Shown here piece after piece: positions 6,491-14,492 of a DNA stretch of 22,537 nucleotides. The stretch is from NCBI GenBank assembly GCA_003224195.1, contig QHYP01000233.1, positions 1 to 22,537 on the forward strand. Reading direction: 5' to 3'. The first letter of the stretch is position 1. Each line of letters opens with the position of its first letter. A program made the translations under genes and the position numbers. The notes under the pieces are model-generated. The model was given only the letters and a program-made list of their open reading frames with translations. It did no database searches and had not been told where the DNA came from. The DNA is from Acidobacteriota bacterium (GTDB taxonomy: Bacteria; Acidobacteriota; Terriglobia; Acidiferrales; UBA7541).

Positions 6491-7654
6491 ATGGCCACAC
6501 CGAAACTATCCAATCGGCCCCGCATCCTCGTCGCCGCGCTTCTACTGATTCTCGGGGCTTACTGGGTCGGGGCGCGCTGGGGCCCTCGCCAGCCGGAAAC
6601 AGTGGGCGCTGTGCCGAGCGGCCTCGTGGGTGGGAAAGGCGATCCGCGCGACAGTGGGCTGACGGACGAAGAGACGATCAACGTGCGCGTTTACCGGCAG
6701 GCGTCGCCGGCGGTCGCCAACGTGCTCACCAAGGCGACCGAATATGACTTCTTCATGGAGCCGGTGGCGGTCGAAGGCGCCGGTTCGGGTTTCGTGATCG
6801 ATCCGCGTGGCTATATCTTGACGAACTTTCACGTCGTGGAAGGGGCGCAATCGATCGAAGTCGTCCTCGGGGACCGCTCGCGCTATGCCGCGAAGTTCGT
6901 TGGCGCCGACCGGCGCAACGATGTCGCACTCATCAAAGTGGATGCGAAGGGCAAGCAGCTCGCTTCGGTTCCGCTCGGCGATTCGGGGACGTTGCAAGTC
7001 GGCCAAAAAGTGCTTGCCATCGGCAATCCGTTCGGCTGGGAGAGCACGCTGACAACCGGCGTCATCAGCGCCCTCAGGCGAACGGTGCAAACGAGCGAAA
7101 CAACCTTCATTGACGAAGCGATTCAGACCGATGCGGCCATCAATCGCGGAAATTCCGGCGGGCCGCTGCTGAATTCCCGCGGCGAAGTGATCGGCATCAA
7201 TTCGGCGATTTATACGCCGACGGGAACCACGGCTGGAATCGGCTTCGCCATTCCCATCAACACCGCAAAACTGATCGCGCACGACCTGATGACGGAAGGG
7301 CGCGTGCGCCGCGCGTTCCTCGGTGTGCAGACGCTCCCAATCGGCGGCTGGCTCGCCGACGCGCTCGACCTGCCCGTCAAAGAGGGCCTCTTGGTTGAGA
7401 CGGTGACGCGCGGCGGGCCGGCCGAACATGCCGGGCTGCACGGCGGCGACCGCACGGCCCTGGCAGGGATGCGAAGAATTGCCATCGGCGGCGACGTGAT
7501 TGTGGCCGTGGACGGCCAGCGCGTGGCGAACAACCTCGACCTGAACGTGCTGCTGAACAAAAAGCGGCCGGACGACAAAGTGACGGTGACGATCTATCGC
7601 GGCGGGCAGAAGATGGACGTGCCGGTCACCCTCGGCGACCGCCCCGGAAGCTAG
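6491..7654 (+). CDS. HtrA/DegP-family serine protease, membrane-anchored, one PDZ domain
   Basis: The 387-residue protein begins with an uncleaved signal-anchor (RILVAALLLILGAYWVGA, about 10-27), placing the rest in the periplasm. The trypsin-like domain shows the catalytic triad His114 (ILTNFHVVEGA), Asp144 (RRNDVALIKVD) and Ser222 (RGNSGGPLL). One PDZ domain follows (about 275-380), with LLVETVTRGGPAEHAGLHGGD and GDVIVAVDGQRV. This MEROPS S1C family degrades or senses misfolded envelope proteins; a single PDZ and a membrane anchor are closer to DegS-type architecture than to DegP. I chose ATG 6491 because AAGGA (6478-6482) lies eight bases upstream; ATG 6485 is only two bases from it. A frame upstream to 6305 overlaps coaE and is rejected. 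Confidence 0.93.
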   Translation: MATPKLSNRPRILVAALLLILGAYWVGARWGPRQPETVGAVPSGLVGGKGDPRDSGLTDEETINVRVYRQASPAVANVLTKATEYDFFMEPVAVEGAGSGFVIDPRGYILTNFHVVEGAQSIEVVLGDRSRYAAKFVGADRRNDVALIKVDAKGKQLASVPLGDSGTLQVGQKVLAIGNPFGWESTLTTGVISALRRTVQTSETTFIDEAIQTDAAINRGNSGGPLLNSRGEVIGINSAIYTPTGTTAGIGFAIPINTAKLIAHDLMTEGRVRRAFLGVQTLPIGGWLADALDLPVKEGLLVETVTRGGPAEHAGLHGGDRTALAGMRRIAIGGDVIVAVDGQRVANNLDLNVLLNKKRPDDKVTVTIYRGGQKMDVPVTLGDRPGS

Positions 7655-7848
7655 AAACCAAAGGTAAGAGGCCCGAATCTCGAGGTCAGCCAAGGCCCTG
7701 TGGAAAAAGGCCCCCGCTCCCCCTGTTTTTGTAACGGCGCATTCTAAATAGATAGAAAGTCTTCTCGAGCGACCAGATCGCATTGGGATTCGCCTTCTGG
7801 GCCGCTTTTGTCAGCACCGGGCATGAGTCTTGTAACCGGGAAGAAGGG
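7655..7848. other. Intergenic region between convergent genes, no feature seen
   Basis: This stretch separates the convergent HtrA and acyltransferase genes. I see no credible gene, and no hairpin followed by a T tract on either strand. Confidence 0.5.
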
Positions 7849-8625
7849 CTAGCGGTCGAATTGAGCTTGGTGGCGGGCGCGCGCTTCTTGGCTGAGGGAA
7901 AACCAGGATTCGGCGAGGTCACGGACGCGTTCGAGTTCGCGCTGCATTTCGGCGTGCTTGGCTTCCAGCGTGGCGCTGTCCGCGTCTTTCGGGACATAAA
8001 TCGGCGGCGCGTAGAACATGACCGCGCGCGCGAAAGGCTTTGGAAGAAGAAAGTGGTCCCAGGTTCGCTCGAAGGTTTTCCCGCGATCCACGGCGGCGTG
8101 AAAGACCACCACGGGAAATCCCGTGCGCTTGGCGAGCATGACGGGGCCGGGCTTGGCGACATAGCGGGGGCCGCGCGGGCCGTCGATGGTAAAGGCAACG
8201 TCGCGACCTTGCTCAAGGCGCTCGGCCATGACAGCCAATCCGCGCAAGCCGCCGCGCGTCGAGCTTCCCTGGGCGGTGCCGTAGCCGAGCCATTCGATAA
8301 CCTTGCGCGTCCACTGCCCGTCGAAGTGAGTGGTGTTCATCACCACAATGCCGCGGTGGCGCGCCCACCAGACCGTCGGCAAGATCGCGCGATGCCAGAA
8401 GGCGAAGATGCAGCGCTGGCCGGAGGCGTACACGCGTTCGGCGTTCTGCCAGCCGTGGACATCATAGCGAAGCGTTGGGCCGAGCGCGCGGATGAGGCCA
8501 TAGACGGCGGCGGCGATGAGCGGAATTTGCATGCGGCGAAAGAGCGGCAAATCGGGCAGGCGCGTATCGTAATGCGCGCCGGGCGGCTCCGGCGGCGAGC
8601 CCGATGCTGTAGAAGACAGCGTCAT
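7849..8625 (-). CDS. Lysophospholipid acyltransferase family protein (DUF374)
   Basis: The 258-residue protein matches the DUF374 branch of the LPLAT family. Visible are an N-terminal hydrophobic stretch (MQIPLIAAAVYGLIRALG, about 33-50), FAFWHRAILPTVWW with a histidine in the acceptor region, GIVVMNTTHFDGQWTRKVIEWLGYGTAQGSSTRGGLRGL, and AFTIDGPRGPRYVAKPGPVMLAKRTGFPVVVF. Members transfer acyl groups in lipid or lipid A-like assembly at the inner membrane; the substrate here is unknown. A C-terminal charged helix (about 218-258) follows. The start is ATG 8625, just downstream of a TATACT box, which would give a very short or absent leader. It is divergent from the FecR-domain gene. Confidence 0.88.
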   Translation of the reverse strand: MTLSSTASGSPPEPPGAHYDTRLPDLPLFRRMQIPLIAAAVYGLIRALGPTLRYDVHGWQNAERVYASGQRCIFAFWHRAILPTVWWARHRGIVVMNTTHFDGQWTRKVIEWLGYGTAQGSSTRGGLRGLAVMAERLEQGRDVAFTIDGPRGPRYVAKPGPVMLAKRTGFPVVVFHAAVDRGKTFERTWDHFLLPKPFARAVMFYAPPIYVPKDADSATLEAKHAEMQRELERVRDLAESWFSLSQEARARHQAQFDR

Positions 8626-8633
8626 CTTCCTAT

Positions 8634-8639
8634 AGTATA
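8634..8639 (-). promoter_or_regulatory. Possible -10 box giving a near-leaderless acyltransferase transcript
   Basis: Read on the - strand, TATACT ends only eight bases before the ATG at 8625 and is followed by ATAGGAAG. The expected transcription start falls within a few bases of the start codon. No good -35 hexamer is visible. Confidence 0.3.
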
Positions 8640-8679
8640 GGCGACGCGTCCAAATTTCTCCGGCGCAGGTCGAGACGGA

Positions 8680-9756
8680 ATGAGCCCTAGCGAATACTGC
8701 TCGAAAGCGGCGCGGCGACTGCTCTTCAGTGCGGCGGGCGTCGTCTTGGGTTCCGCTGCCCTGCTCTGCTCCGGAGCCGCGCTCCCCGATGAGCCGGGCA
8801 AAGACGTTGTCGGCTTGATCGACGGGGAATCCATCACCGTCGAAGGGCCGATGAACGTGGAAGTCGTGCGCGGGCAGGTGCGCACGAATCTGCGCAGCGG
8901 CAGCGACATCCGCGTGAAATTCGGACAGGCGCGCATCGAGCTGGTCGAGGGCGGCGTGATTTCGATATGCGGGCCGGCGCATCTTTCGGTGCTGAAATCC
9001 GGAGGCTCGCTGACCGTGGCGCTCGATAGCGGAACGATCCATTTCCGCATCGAGCACGGGCCGTATGTGGTCGTATATACCCCGCAAATTCAGGCGAAAC
9101 CCATCGCCATCGGCGACGCTCCCCAGGACGCGCTTGTTGGGCTGGACTCTTCCGGAGCGATGTGCATTCGCGCTACGTCGGGCGCGGTGCGCATTGAGCA
9201 ACAGCTCACCGGACAGAGCGTGATCGTGCCGCAGGGCGGCGACGTGCAGCTCATGAACGCGCAGTTCGAGGCGATGCACCCCGGCGCGGGAAAGTGCGAA
9301 TGCCAGCTTCAACTGGTGAAGACACCGCAGCCGAAGCCGCCCGAAGCCAGCGTGCTGGCATCCGCGGAGGAACTGCGTCGGGAAGTGCCGGCTGCCGTTC
9401 GCGCAAAAGCCGCGCCGCTGGAGACGCAGGCTCCGCCTGAGCAGCCGGTCTATCAGGTGTTCATGCCGCCGCTCGCGTATGACGCTGCGGCCAAAGTGCA
9501 GCCCGAGCCGGATCCGCATTTCATATTGCTGGTGCGGCGGGTGCGCGTGCGGCCGGCTCTCATTTTCCAGGGACGCGTGGAGGGCGAAGCTCCGGCAAGC
9601 GCGCCGGCGAATCAAGTGGCCGCGGTCACTCCCAATCCGCTCGCGCCGGGGAGCCGCGCAACGTCAACACATACGAGGGCGGCGAATGGCGCGAACGAAT
9701 CGGTGATCTCTCGCGCGCGCAATTTTCTCCGGCGCATCTGGAACCCCGCGTCCTGA
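8680..9756 (+). CDS. FecR-domain-like secreted or membrane-anchored protein
   Basis: The 358-residue protein has an N-terminal signal or anchor helix (LLFSAAGVVLGSAALLCSGAAL, about 14-35), then a beta-rich region (about 45-205) with repeats typical of FecR-like domains: GESITVEGPMNVEVVRGQVRTNLRSGSDIRVKFG, RIELVEGGVISICGPAHLSVLKSGGSLTVALDSGTIHFRI and SGAVRIEQQLTGQSVIVPQGGDVQL. The C-terminal third is Pro/Ala-rich and probably disordered. Classical FecR proteins are anti-sigma factors, but no ECF sigma gene or TonB-dependent receptor is next to it; FecR-like domains without such partners are common, so a signalling role is not shown. ATG 8680 has only a weak GAGACGG upstream. Confidence 0.7.
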   Translation: MSPSEYCSKAARRLLFSAAGVVLGSAALLCSGAALPDEPGKDVVGLIDGESITVEGPMNVEVVRGQVRTNLRSGSDIRVKFGQARIELVEGGVISICGPAHLSVLKSGGSLTVALDSGTIHFRIEHGPYVVVYTPQIQAKPIAIGDAPQDALVGLDSSGAMCIRATSGAVRIEQQLTGQSVIVPQGGDVQLMNAQFEAMHPGAGKCECQLQLVKTPQPKPPEASVLASAEELRREVPAAVRAKAAPLETQAPPEQPVYQVFMPPLAYDAAAKVQPEPDPHFILLVRRVRVRPALIFQGRVEGEAPASAPANQVAAVTPNPLAPGSRATSTHTRAANGANESVISRARNFLRRIWNPAS

Positions 9757-9897
9757 TTCACCAAACATCAAACATCTGGCAGATTTCGGTCCTCGCTAGC
9801 CACGGGCGTGGATGAGCACGTATCATTGACCTCAAGCCGTCGCCGACGGCGGCTGGCGTGTCCGGCATTTCTATTCCCTCTCAGGGGTCCTGCGACG
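9757..9897 (+). other. Intergenic leader of the beta-propeller lipoprotein
   Basis: The stretch holds a 15-bp palindrome (9836-9850, GCCGTCG-C-CGACGGC) but no clear promoter. The frame of the next gene is open here from a GTG at 9808, yet this part reads as Arg-rich and lacks a ribosome binding site. Confidence 0.4.
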
Positions 9898-11886
9898 ATG
9901 CGAGACCGTGTTCATGGGCCAATAGCGCGAGCGATCGGGAGGGGATTAATTCTTTCCGCATGCCCGCTCTTCCTCAGTGGTTGTAACAACGGTTCAACGC
10001 AGACGCCTCCGCCAGTGAGTGTGACACTTACTCCGGCGCGCGGCGGCCTTGTCGTCACACAGTCCATCACTCTAGCGGCCTCGGTAGCCAACGATTCGCA
10101 GGGTCTCGGCGTAACCTGGAGTGCGACTGGAGGCGCTTTCACGAATCAGGCGGCCACTACAGCCGTTTACACAGCTCCGCCAACCGCTGGGACGTTCACA
10201 ATTACGGCGACGAGCAAGGCCGACACGACGAAGGGCGCCTCGGCGACGTTCGGCGTCACCGACCTCGCGGGCGTCTTCACCTGGCACAACGACCTTGCGC
10301 GCACCGGGCAAAACCTTCAAGAGTTTGCGCTGACGCCCTCGCTCGTCAAGACCGCGATGTTCGGCAAGCTCTTCTCCTGTGCCGTTGATGGGGCTGTGTA
10401 TGTCCAGCCGCTCTGGGTGGCGAATCTGACGCTCAACGCCGCGAAGCGCAACGTCGTTTTCGCTGCCACGCAGCACGACAGCGTCTACGCCTTCGACGCG
10501 GACGCAAACCCTTGCGCCATGCTCTGGCATGCAAACCTTCTGGATCCCGCCCACGGGGGAACCGCGGGTGAGACGCCGGTGCCGTCTTCGGGAGGCGGAG
10601 CCCTTGTCGGCAATGGATTCGGCGACATCAACCCCGAAGTAGCCGTCACGGGCACGCCGGTGATCGATCCGAACTCGAACACGCTCTACGTCGTCAGCAA
10701 GTCGGTCATTGCGAGCCCTACGCCGCCGATATTCTTCCAGCGGCTGCACGCCCTGGACCTGGCGACAGGAAATGAACAATTTAGCGGACCCGCGGCTATC
10801 GCTGCCTCTGTCGCGGGAACCGGAGACGGCTCGTCTGGGAGCACTCTATCCTTCGACGCGCAGTCGCAAAACCAACGGCCGGGCTTGGCTCTGTTTGGCG
10901 GCAACGTTTACATCGCCTGGGCCTCGCACGAAGACGCGTTCCCCTATCACGGTTGGGTGCTGGCGTACAACGCCGCAAATCTCACCTTACCTCCCGTCGT
11001 GTTCAACACGACGCCCAATGGAGGCCTCGGCGGCATCTGGATGAGCGCCGCTGCCCCGGCCTTTGACACCAGCGGCAACTTGTACTTCGCCACTGGAAAC
11101 GGAAGTTTTAACGGTACGGACGAGTTCGGCGACAGCGTTCTGAAGCTTAGCCCTCTGAGCGGCGGAAACTTTACGGTGCTCGATTATTTCACGCCATTCA
11201 ATCAGGCATCTCTGAGTGCAATTGACGGAGACCTTGGCGCAGGCGGTAGCGTGGTTCTGCCCGATCCGACCACGGGGACACACAGGCAACTCCTCGTGCA
11301 GGTGGGAAAAGACGGAACGATTTACTTGCTGGATCGCAGCAATCTGGGGAAGTATTGCGACCCGAATCCACCAAGCAACTGCTCGAGCGATACGCAAATC
11401 GTCCAGGAACTTCCTAACGCGATCAATGGCATGTGGGGAACGCCCGCCTACTGGAATGGAACTCTCTATTTCGGCGGCGCTCAGATTGGCGGGACGAGCG
11501 GCGATAGCCTGAAGGCTTTCTCTTTCAGCGCCGACGCGTCGGGCCAGTTTCTGCTCTCCACTTCGCCGACGTCTATGAGCCTGCACGTATTTAACTTTTC
11601 GGGCCCGACTCCTTCGGTTTCAGCGAATGGAACTTCAAACGGCATCGTTTGGGTGCTGGACAATAGCCAATACGGGCCGCCCACGCCAAATGGCTCAGGA
11701 CCTACAGTCCTGCATGCCTACGATGCGGCGAACCTGAGCAATGAGTTGTGGAACAGCTCGCAGGCGGCGAACAATCGCGACCTGGCCGGGAACGCCGTCA
11801 AATTCACCGTGCCCACGGTCGCCAACGGCAAGGTGTACGTCGGCACGCGCACGGAACTCGACGTGTACGGGCTGCTGCCGAACTAG
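9898..11886 (+). CDS. Lipoprotein with Ig-like domain and PQQ-type beta-propeller
   Basis: From ATG 9898 the 662-residue protein starts with a lipoprotein signal: basic region, hydrophobic core and lipobox LSGC with Cys29 as the predicted lipidated residue. Residues about 40-122 form an Ig-like (BIG-type) domain (VSVTLTPARGGLVVTQSITLAASV, VTWSATGGAF, TAPPTAGTFTITATS). The rest reads as a quinoprotein-type beta-propeller: repeated strands such as NVVFAATQHDSVYAFDAD, NTLYVVSKSV, GNVYIAWASHED, GNLYFATGNGSFNG, DGTIYLLDRSNLGKY, GTLYFGGAQIGG and GKVYVGTRTELDVYG. No cytochrome c motif or obvious dehydrogenase residues are seen, so an enzymatic role is not supported; surface binding or scaffolding is more likely. 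AGGGG lies about ten bases before ATG 9898. The upstream GTG 9808 would put about 30 Arg-rich residues ahead of the signal, which is less plausible. Confidence 0.82.
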   Translation: MRDRVHGPIARAIGRGLILSACPLFLSGCNNGSTQTPPPVSVTLTPARGGLVVTQSITLAASVANDSQGLGVTWSATGGAFTNQAATTAVYTAPPTAGTFTITATSKADTTKGASATFGVTDLAGVFTWHNDLARTGQNLQEFALTPSLVKTAMFGKLFSCAVDGAVYVQPLWVANLTLNAAKRNVVFAATQHDSVYAFDADANPCAMLWHANLLDPAHGGTAGETPVPSSGGGALVGNGFGDINPEVAVTGTPVIDPNSNTLYVVSKSVIASPTPPIFFQRLHALDLATGNEQFSGPAAIAASVAGTGDGSSGSTLSFDAQSQNQRPGLALFGGNVYIAWASHEDAFPYHGWVLAYNAANLTLPPVVFNTTPNGGLGGIWMSAAAPAFDTSGNLYFATGNGSFNGTDEFGDSVLKLSPLSGGNFTVLDYFTPFNQASLSAIDGDLGAGGSVVLPDPTTGTHRQLLVQVGKDGTIYLLDRSNLGKYCDPNPPSNCSSDTQIVQELPNAINGMWGTPAYWNGTLYFGGAQIGGTSGDSLKAFSFSADASGQFLLSTSPTSMSLHVFNFSGPTPSVSANGTSNGIVWVLDNSQYGPPTPNGSGPTVLHAYDAANLSNELWNSSQAANNRDLAGNAVKFTVPTVANGKVYVGTRTELDVYGLLPN

Positions 11887-11907
11887 TTCACCCAGGTTGA
11901 GAACCCA

Positions 11908-11965
11908 TCGATGAGATCCCTCGTCGCTGCGCTCCGTCGGGATGACGATCCTCACCGGATCGTCA
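11908..11965. repeat. REP-like repeat with palindrome between convergent genes
   Basis: The stretch includes CCTCGTCGCTGCGCTCCGTC followed by a hairpin: TGACGATCC (11943-11951) pairs perfectly with GGATCGTCA (11957-11965) around TCACC. From memory, similar CGTCGCTGCGCTCC...GGGATGAC sequences are dispersed in many related genomes. The hairpin covers the stop codon of the ETF-QO gene and may end transcription from both sides. Confidence 0.5.
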
Positions 11966-13630
11966 CATCCCTTCGTAATTCGGTCCGCCGCCGCCCTCCG
12001 GCACGACCCAGTTGATGATCTGGTAGGGGTCGGCAATGTCGCAGGTCTTGCAATGAACGCAGTTCGCGGCGTTGATTTTCAGTTGCGGCGCGCCCTTCTC
12101 CTGCACAATTTCATAGACGGCCGCGGGACAAAAATACTGGCAGGGATTTCCGTACTCGATGAGGCACTTCGTCGAGCAAATGTTCGTGTCCGCAACGACA
12201 AGGTGACAGGGCTGATCGTCTTCGTGACGCGTGCCGCTGTGGTACACGTCCGTCAGCCGGTCGAAGGTGAGCTTGCCGTCCCCGTGGAAGCGCTCCGGAG
12301 CGGGCCGGCCGTTGATTTTGTGATAGGCCTCGTGGCCCGCGTGCGCGCGCATGGGATCGATCAGGCCGCGTCCGCCGGTGATGAATTGCAAGCCCGCGTG
12401 AAGCAATCCGCCGAACAAGCCGCTCTGAAATGACTGATGGAAATTGCGGACTGCCCACATTTCCTCTTTGATGTAGCTGCGTTCCACTTTTTGCGGAAAC
12501 GCCGAGAGCTTCGTCGCCGAAAAATCGCCCGCCAGCAGCGCCTCGAAAATCGTCTCAGCGGCGAGCATGCCGCTCTTCATGGCCAAGTGGATTCCCTTCA
12601 GCCGCTGCGAATCGAGGAAGCTCGCCGAATCGCCGATGATCAGCGCGCCATCCACGTACGTGCGCGGCATGGCGTACCAGCCGCCGTACGGGAGGGACTT
12701 CGCGCCGTAGCGCACTAATTTTCCGCCGTCGAGAATCTGTTTCAGGAACGGGTGCGTTTTCCAAGTTTGAAATGCGGCGTGCGGATCGAACTGTGGGTCC
12801 GCGTATTCGAGCGCGATCACGAGTCCAATGGAAAGGCGACCGTTGGAGAGACCGTAGATCCAGCCGCCGCCGTACATGTCCGTCGAGACTGGCCAGCCCA
12901 GTGTATGCGCCACAAAACCAGGCTGGACGCGCTCCGGCTGGACGTCCCACAACTCTTTGATGCCGATCCCGTAAGACTGCGGATTGATATTGTCGAGCTT
13001 CTTTGCCGCAACGAGCTGTTTCGTAAGTGAACCGCGCGTGCCTTCGGCAAGCACCGTCACGTTCGCGCGCAGTTCATAGCCCGGCGTGTAGTTGTCTTTC
13101 GGCTTGCCGTTCTTGTCGAGTCCCTTGTCTTCGGTAATTACGCCGGCAACGCCTTCCCTTTCGTAAATTAATTGCGCGCCGCCAAATTGCGTAAAGAGAT
13201 TGACGCCGGCCTTTTCCACTAACCCGCCGATCCATTTCGTCAGCTTGCTGAGCGAAACAACGAAGTTGCCCTTGTTCCGGAACGGTGGCGGCGTGATCGG
13301 CATGCGATACGCGGAATTCTTCGTGAAGAAGAACGCGGCATCGTCGGTGACGGGCGTATCGAGCGGCGCGCTCTTCTCATAATCCGGCACGAGCTCAGCC
13401 AGCGCCTTTGGATTCATGATGGCGCCGGAAAGCTGGTGCGCGCCGACCTCACGGCCTTTCTCGAGGACGTAGATGCTCTCCGGCGAAAGTTGCGCGCCGC
13501 CGGCCGTCTTCGCTCTGGCCTCGTTGTGTTTCTTGATGAGATTCGCCAGGTGCAGCGCGCAAGCCAGCCCCGCCGGCCCCGCGCCGACGATCAGTACGTC
13601 CGCCTCGAGCTGTTCGCGCTGAGGGGTCAT
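11963..13630 (-). CDS. Electron transfer flavoprotein-ubiquinone oxidoreductase
   Basis: ETF-QO takes electrons from reduced ETF and passes them to membrane quinone, linking acyl-CoA and amino-acid dehydrogenases to respiration. The 555-residue protein has the FAD motif GAGPAG (16-21), QLSGAIMNPKALAELVPDY, VLAEGTRGSLTKQL, GWYAMPRTYVDGALIIGDSASFLD and KGIHLAMKSGMLAAETIFEALL. The C-terminal iron-sulfur part has CSTKCLIEYGNPCQYFCPA and CVHCKTCDI, supplying ligands for the [4Fe-4S] cluster. Length is standard. I chose ATG 13630; the frame runs on to a GTG at 13678, but that lies inside a REP hairpin. It is on the same strand as etfB and etfA upstream, separated by the HicB-like gene and the transposase, so the three belong to one functional unit. 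Confidence 0.96.
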   Translation of the reverse strand: MTPQREQLEADVLIVGAGPAGLACALHLANLIKKHNEARAKTAGGAQLSPESIYVLEKGREVGAHQLSGAIMNPKALAELVPDYEKSAPLDTPVTDDAAFFFTKNSAYRMPITPPPFRNKGNFVVSLSKLTKWIGGLVEKAGVNLFTQFGGAQLIYEREGVAGVITEDKGLDKNGKPKDNYTPGYELRANVTVLAEGTRGSLTKQLVAAKKLDNINPQSYGIGIKELWDVQPERVQPGFVAHTLGWPVSTDMYGGGWIYGLSNGRLSIGLVIALEYADPQFDPHAAFQTWKTHPFLKQILDGGKLVRYGAKSLPYGGWYAMPRTYVDGALIIGDSASFLDSQRLKGIHLAMKSGMLAAETIFEALLAGDFSATKLSAFPQKVERSYIKEEMWAVRNFHQSFQSGLFGGLLHAGLQFITGGRGLIDPMRAHAGHEAYHKINGRPAPERFHGDGKLTFDRLTDVYHSGTRHEDDQPCHLVVADTNICSTKCLIEYGNPCQYFCPAAVYEIVQEKGAPQLKINAANCVHCKTCDIADPYQIINWVVPEGGGGPNYEGM

Positions 13631-13673
13631 GGTTTGTTCTAATCCTATCAAAATGTTCCTGCGCGTCGGGGAG

Positions 13674-13693
13674 GGCACGACTTCAGTCGTGCC
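13674..13693. repeat. REP-like hairpin, downstream side of the transposase gene
   Basis: GGCACGACTTCAGTCGTGCC is a perfect 8- to 9-bp palindromic stem with a 2- to 4-base loop. The same core (CGACT...AGTCG) appears in the hairpin on the other side of the transposase gene (14235-14254). Confidence 0.75.
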
Positions 13694-13708
13694 GAGGGCA
13701 GCTACTTG

Positions 13709-14191
13709 TTAGACAGGCTTTAGCCGCTGCGGGGCAGGGTCAAGCTGAAAGCCCGGAAACGCTGAACAGTAAGGGTAGTTCTGCGCGGCCGCTGCCAGAT
13801 TCGCGCGGACCGGATTTTGATGGACATAGACGCGATGGTATGCGTAGTCCTGTCCGTCGCGAATACGGTGATCGACGTATCCGCGCTGCCAAATCTCACG
13901 CCGCAATTCGAGCTCTTTCCCCGCCCGGTGCGAAAATCCGCCCTTGATTAGCTGCAACACACGCTCGAGAGTCGTGTGGGGTCCAGGCGTGAGCAAGATG
14001 TGAAGATGATCGGGCATTAGGACGAATTCGTGAACATGAAATTTGCCTTGGTCTCGGTAGGCAAAAAGTGTTCTCAAGAATAGATCGGCAACCCGGCTCG
14101 ATTGAAATAGAGGAACACCCTGCCAGGTTTTGGCGGTAACAAAGTACGTGTTGGTTCTAGCGGGTGAATAGTCGTGAGGAGGTTTAGCCAT
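13709..14191 (-). CDS. REP-associated tyrosine transposase (RAYT, Y1 family)
   Basis: The 160-residue protein belongs to the Y1 (HUH-type) transposases linked to REP sequences. Key residues are the metal-binding His-x-His at 62-64 (LMPDHLHILLTPG), the ERVLQLIKGGFSHRAGKEL helix, IWQRGYVDHRIRD, and YVHQNPVRA near 122-130, a tail conserved in RAYTs. The tyrosine nucleophile is probably in this last region, but I cannot assign it with certainty. RAYTs are thought to spread REP palindromes, and REP-like hairpins flank this gene on both sides. The ATG at 14191 has TGAGG about five bases upstream. The gene appears complete; it lies between etfA/hicB and the ETF-QO gene. Confidence 0.92.
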   Translation of the reverse strand: MAKPPHDYSPARTNTYFVTAKTWQGVPLFQSSRVADLFLRTLFAYRDQGKFHVHEFVLMPDHLHILLTPGPHTTLERVLQLIKGGFSHRAGKELELRREIWQRGYVDHRIRDGQDYAYHRVYVHQNPVRANLAAAAQNYPYCSAFPGFQLDPAPQRLKPV

Positions 14192-14234
14192 GCGTACCTC
14201 AGGCGCTAAAGCGTTGGAGAAATTGGCTGCTGGC

Positions 14235-14268
14235 GGCCCGACTAAAGTCGGGCCCTCCCTGCGGAGGG
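14235..14268. repeat. REP-like double hairpin, upstream side of the transposase gene
   Basis: The first hairpin is GGCCCGACTAAAGTCGGGCC (14235-14254). The second, CCCTCC-CTGC-GGAGGG (14253-14268), follows at once and shares two bases. Its right end is seven bases from the stop codon of the HicB-like gene. Confidence 0.78.
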
Positions 14269-14274
14269 AGGCTT

Positions 14275-14448
14275 TCAGCCTTTTTCGAGATATTCGTCGG
14301 CGACCAGCCGGAAGACTTCATTGAGCTCAGCAAGAGCGGCATCAGGTGTGTCCATCAGGGCGTAGCAGCCAAGTATCGAGGGAATTTCAGCGACCCAGGA
14401 CCCATTTTCCTGTCGGTAGAGAATAGTCTTGTAATCTTCCAGCTTCAT
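14275..14448 (-). CDS. Small HicB-like protein, no HicA partner
   Basis: The 57-residue protein (MKLEDYKTILYRQENGSWVAEIPSILGCYALMDT... split here) has the beta-beta-alpha-beta pattern of the HicB N-terminal domain: YKTILYRQENGSWVAEIP, GCYALMDTPDAALAELNEVFRLV. HicB is the antitoxin of HicAB mRNA-interferase modules, but solitary HicB-like proteins are common and may not be antitoxins. There is no HicA-sized frame on either side and no C-terminal DNA-binding domain. The start is ATG 14448; an alternative at 14472 adds eight residues. It lies 44 bases after the etfA stop, on the same strand, and its 3' end is a few bases from the REP hairpins. Confidence 0.7.
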   Translation of the reverse strand: MKLEDYKTILYRQENGSWVAEIPSILGCYALMDTPDAALAELNEVFRLVADEYLEKG

Positions 14449-14492
14449 GGTTCCAGGCCAAGTATACGTCAAACGGAATGAACGCTGGCAAA

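Noticed and set aside
4759..6525. Long open frame (588 residues) on the - strand opposite folD and coaE
   Set aside because: It is antisense to two clearly recognised genes; its sequence is His/Arg-rich without any family motif, as expected from codon bias in GC-rich DNA.
6542..7783. 413-residue open frame on the - strand opposite the HtrA gene
   Set aside because: Antisense shadow: the + strand carries a complete catalytic triad and PDZ domain in this interval.
8626..9615. Upstream extension of the acyltransferase frame across the FecR-domain gene
   Set aside because: The extension is antisense to another gene and is not part of any LPLAT protein; ATG 8625 fits the family start.
8680..9756. 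FecR-type sigma/anti-sigma iron signalling system
   Set aside because: No ECF sigma factor or TonB-dependent receptor next to it, and the ExbD-like gene is far away and in an unrelated setting.
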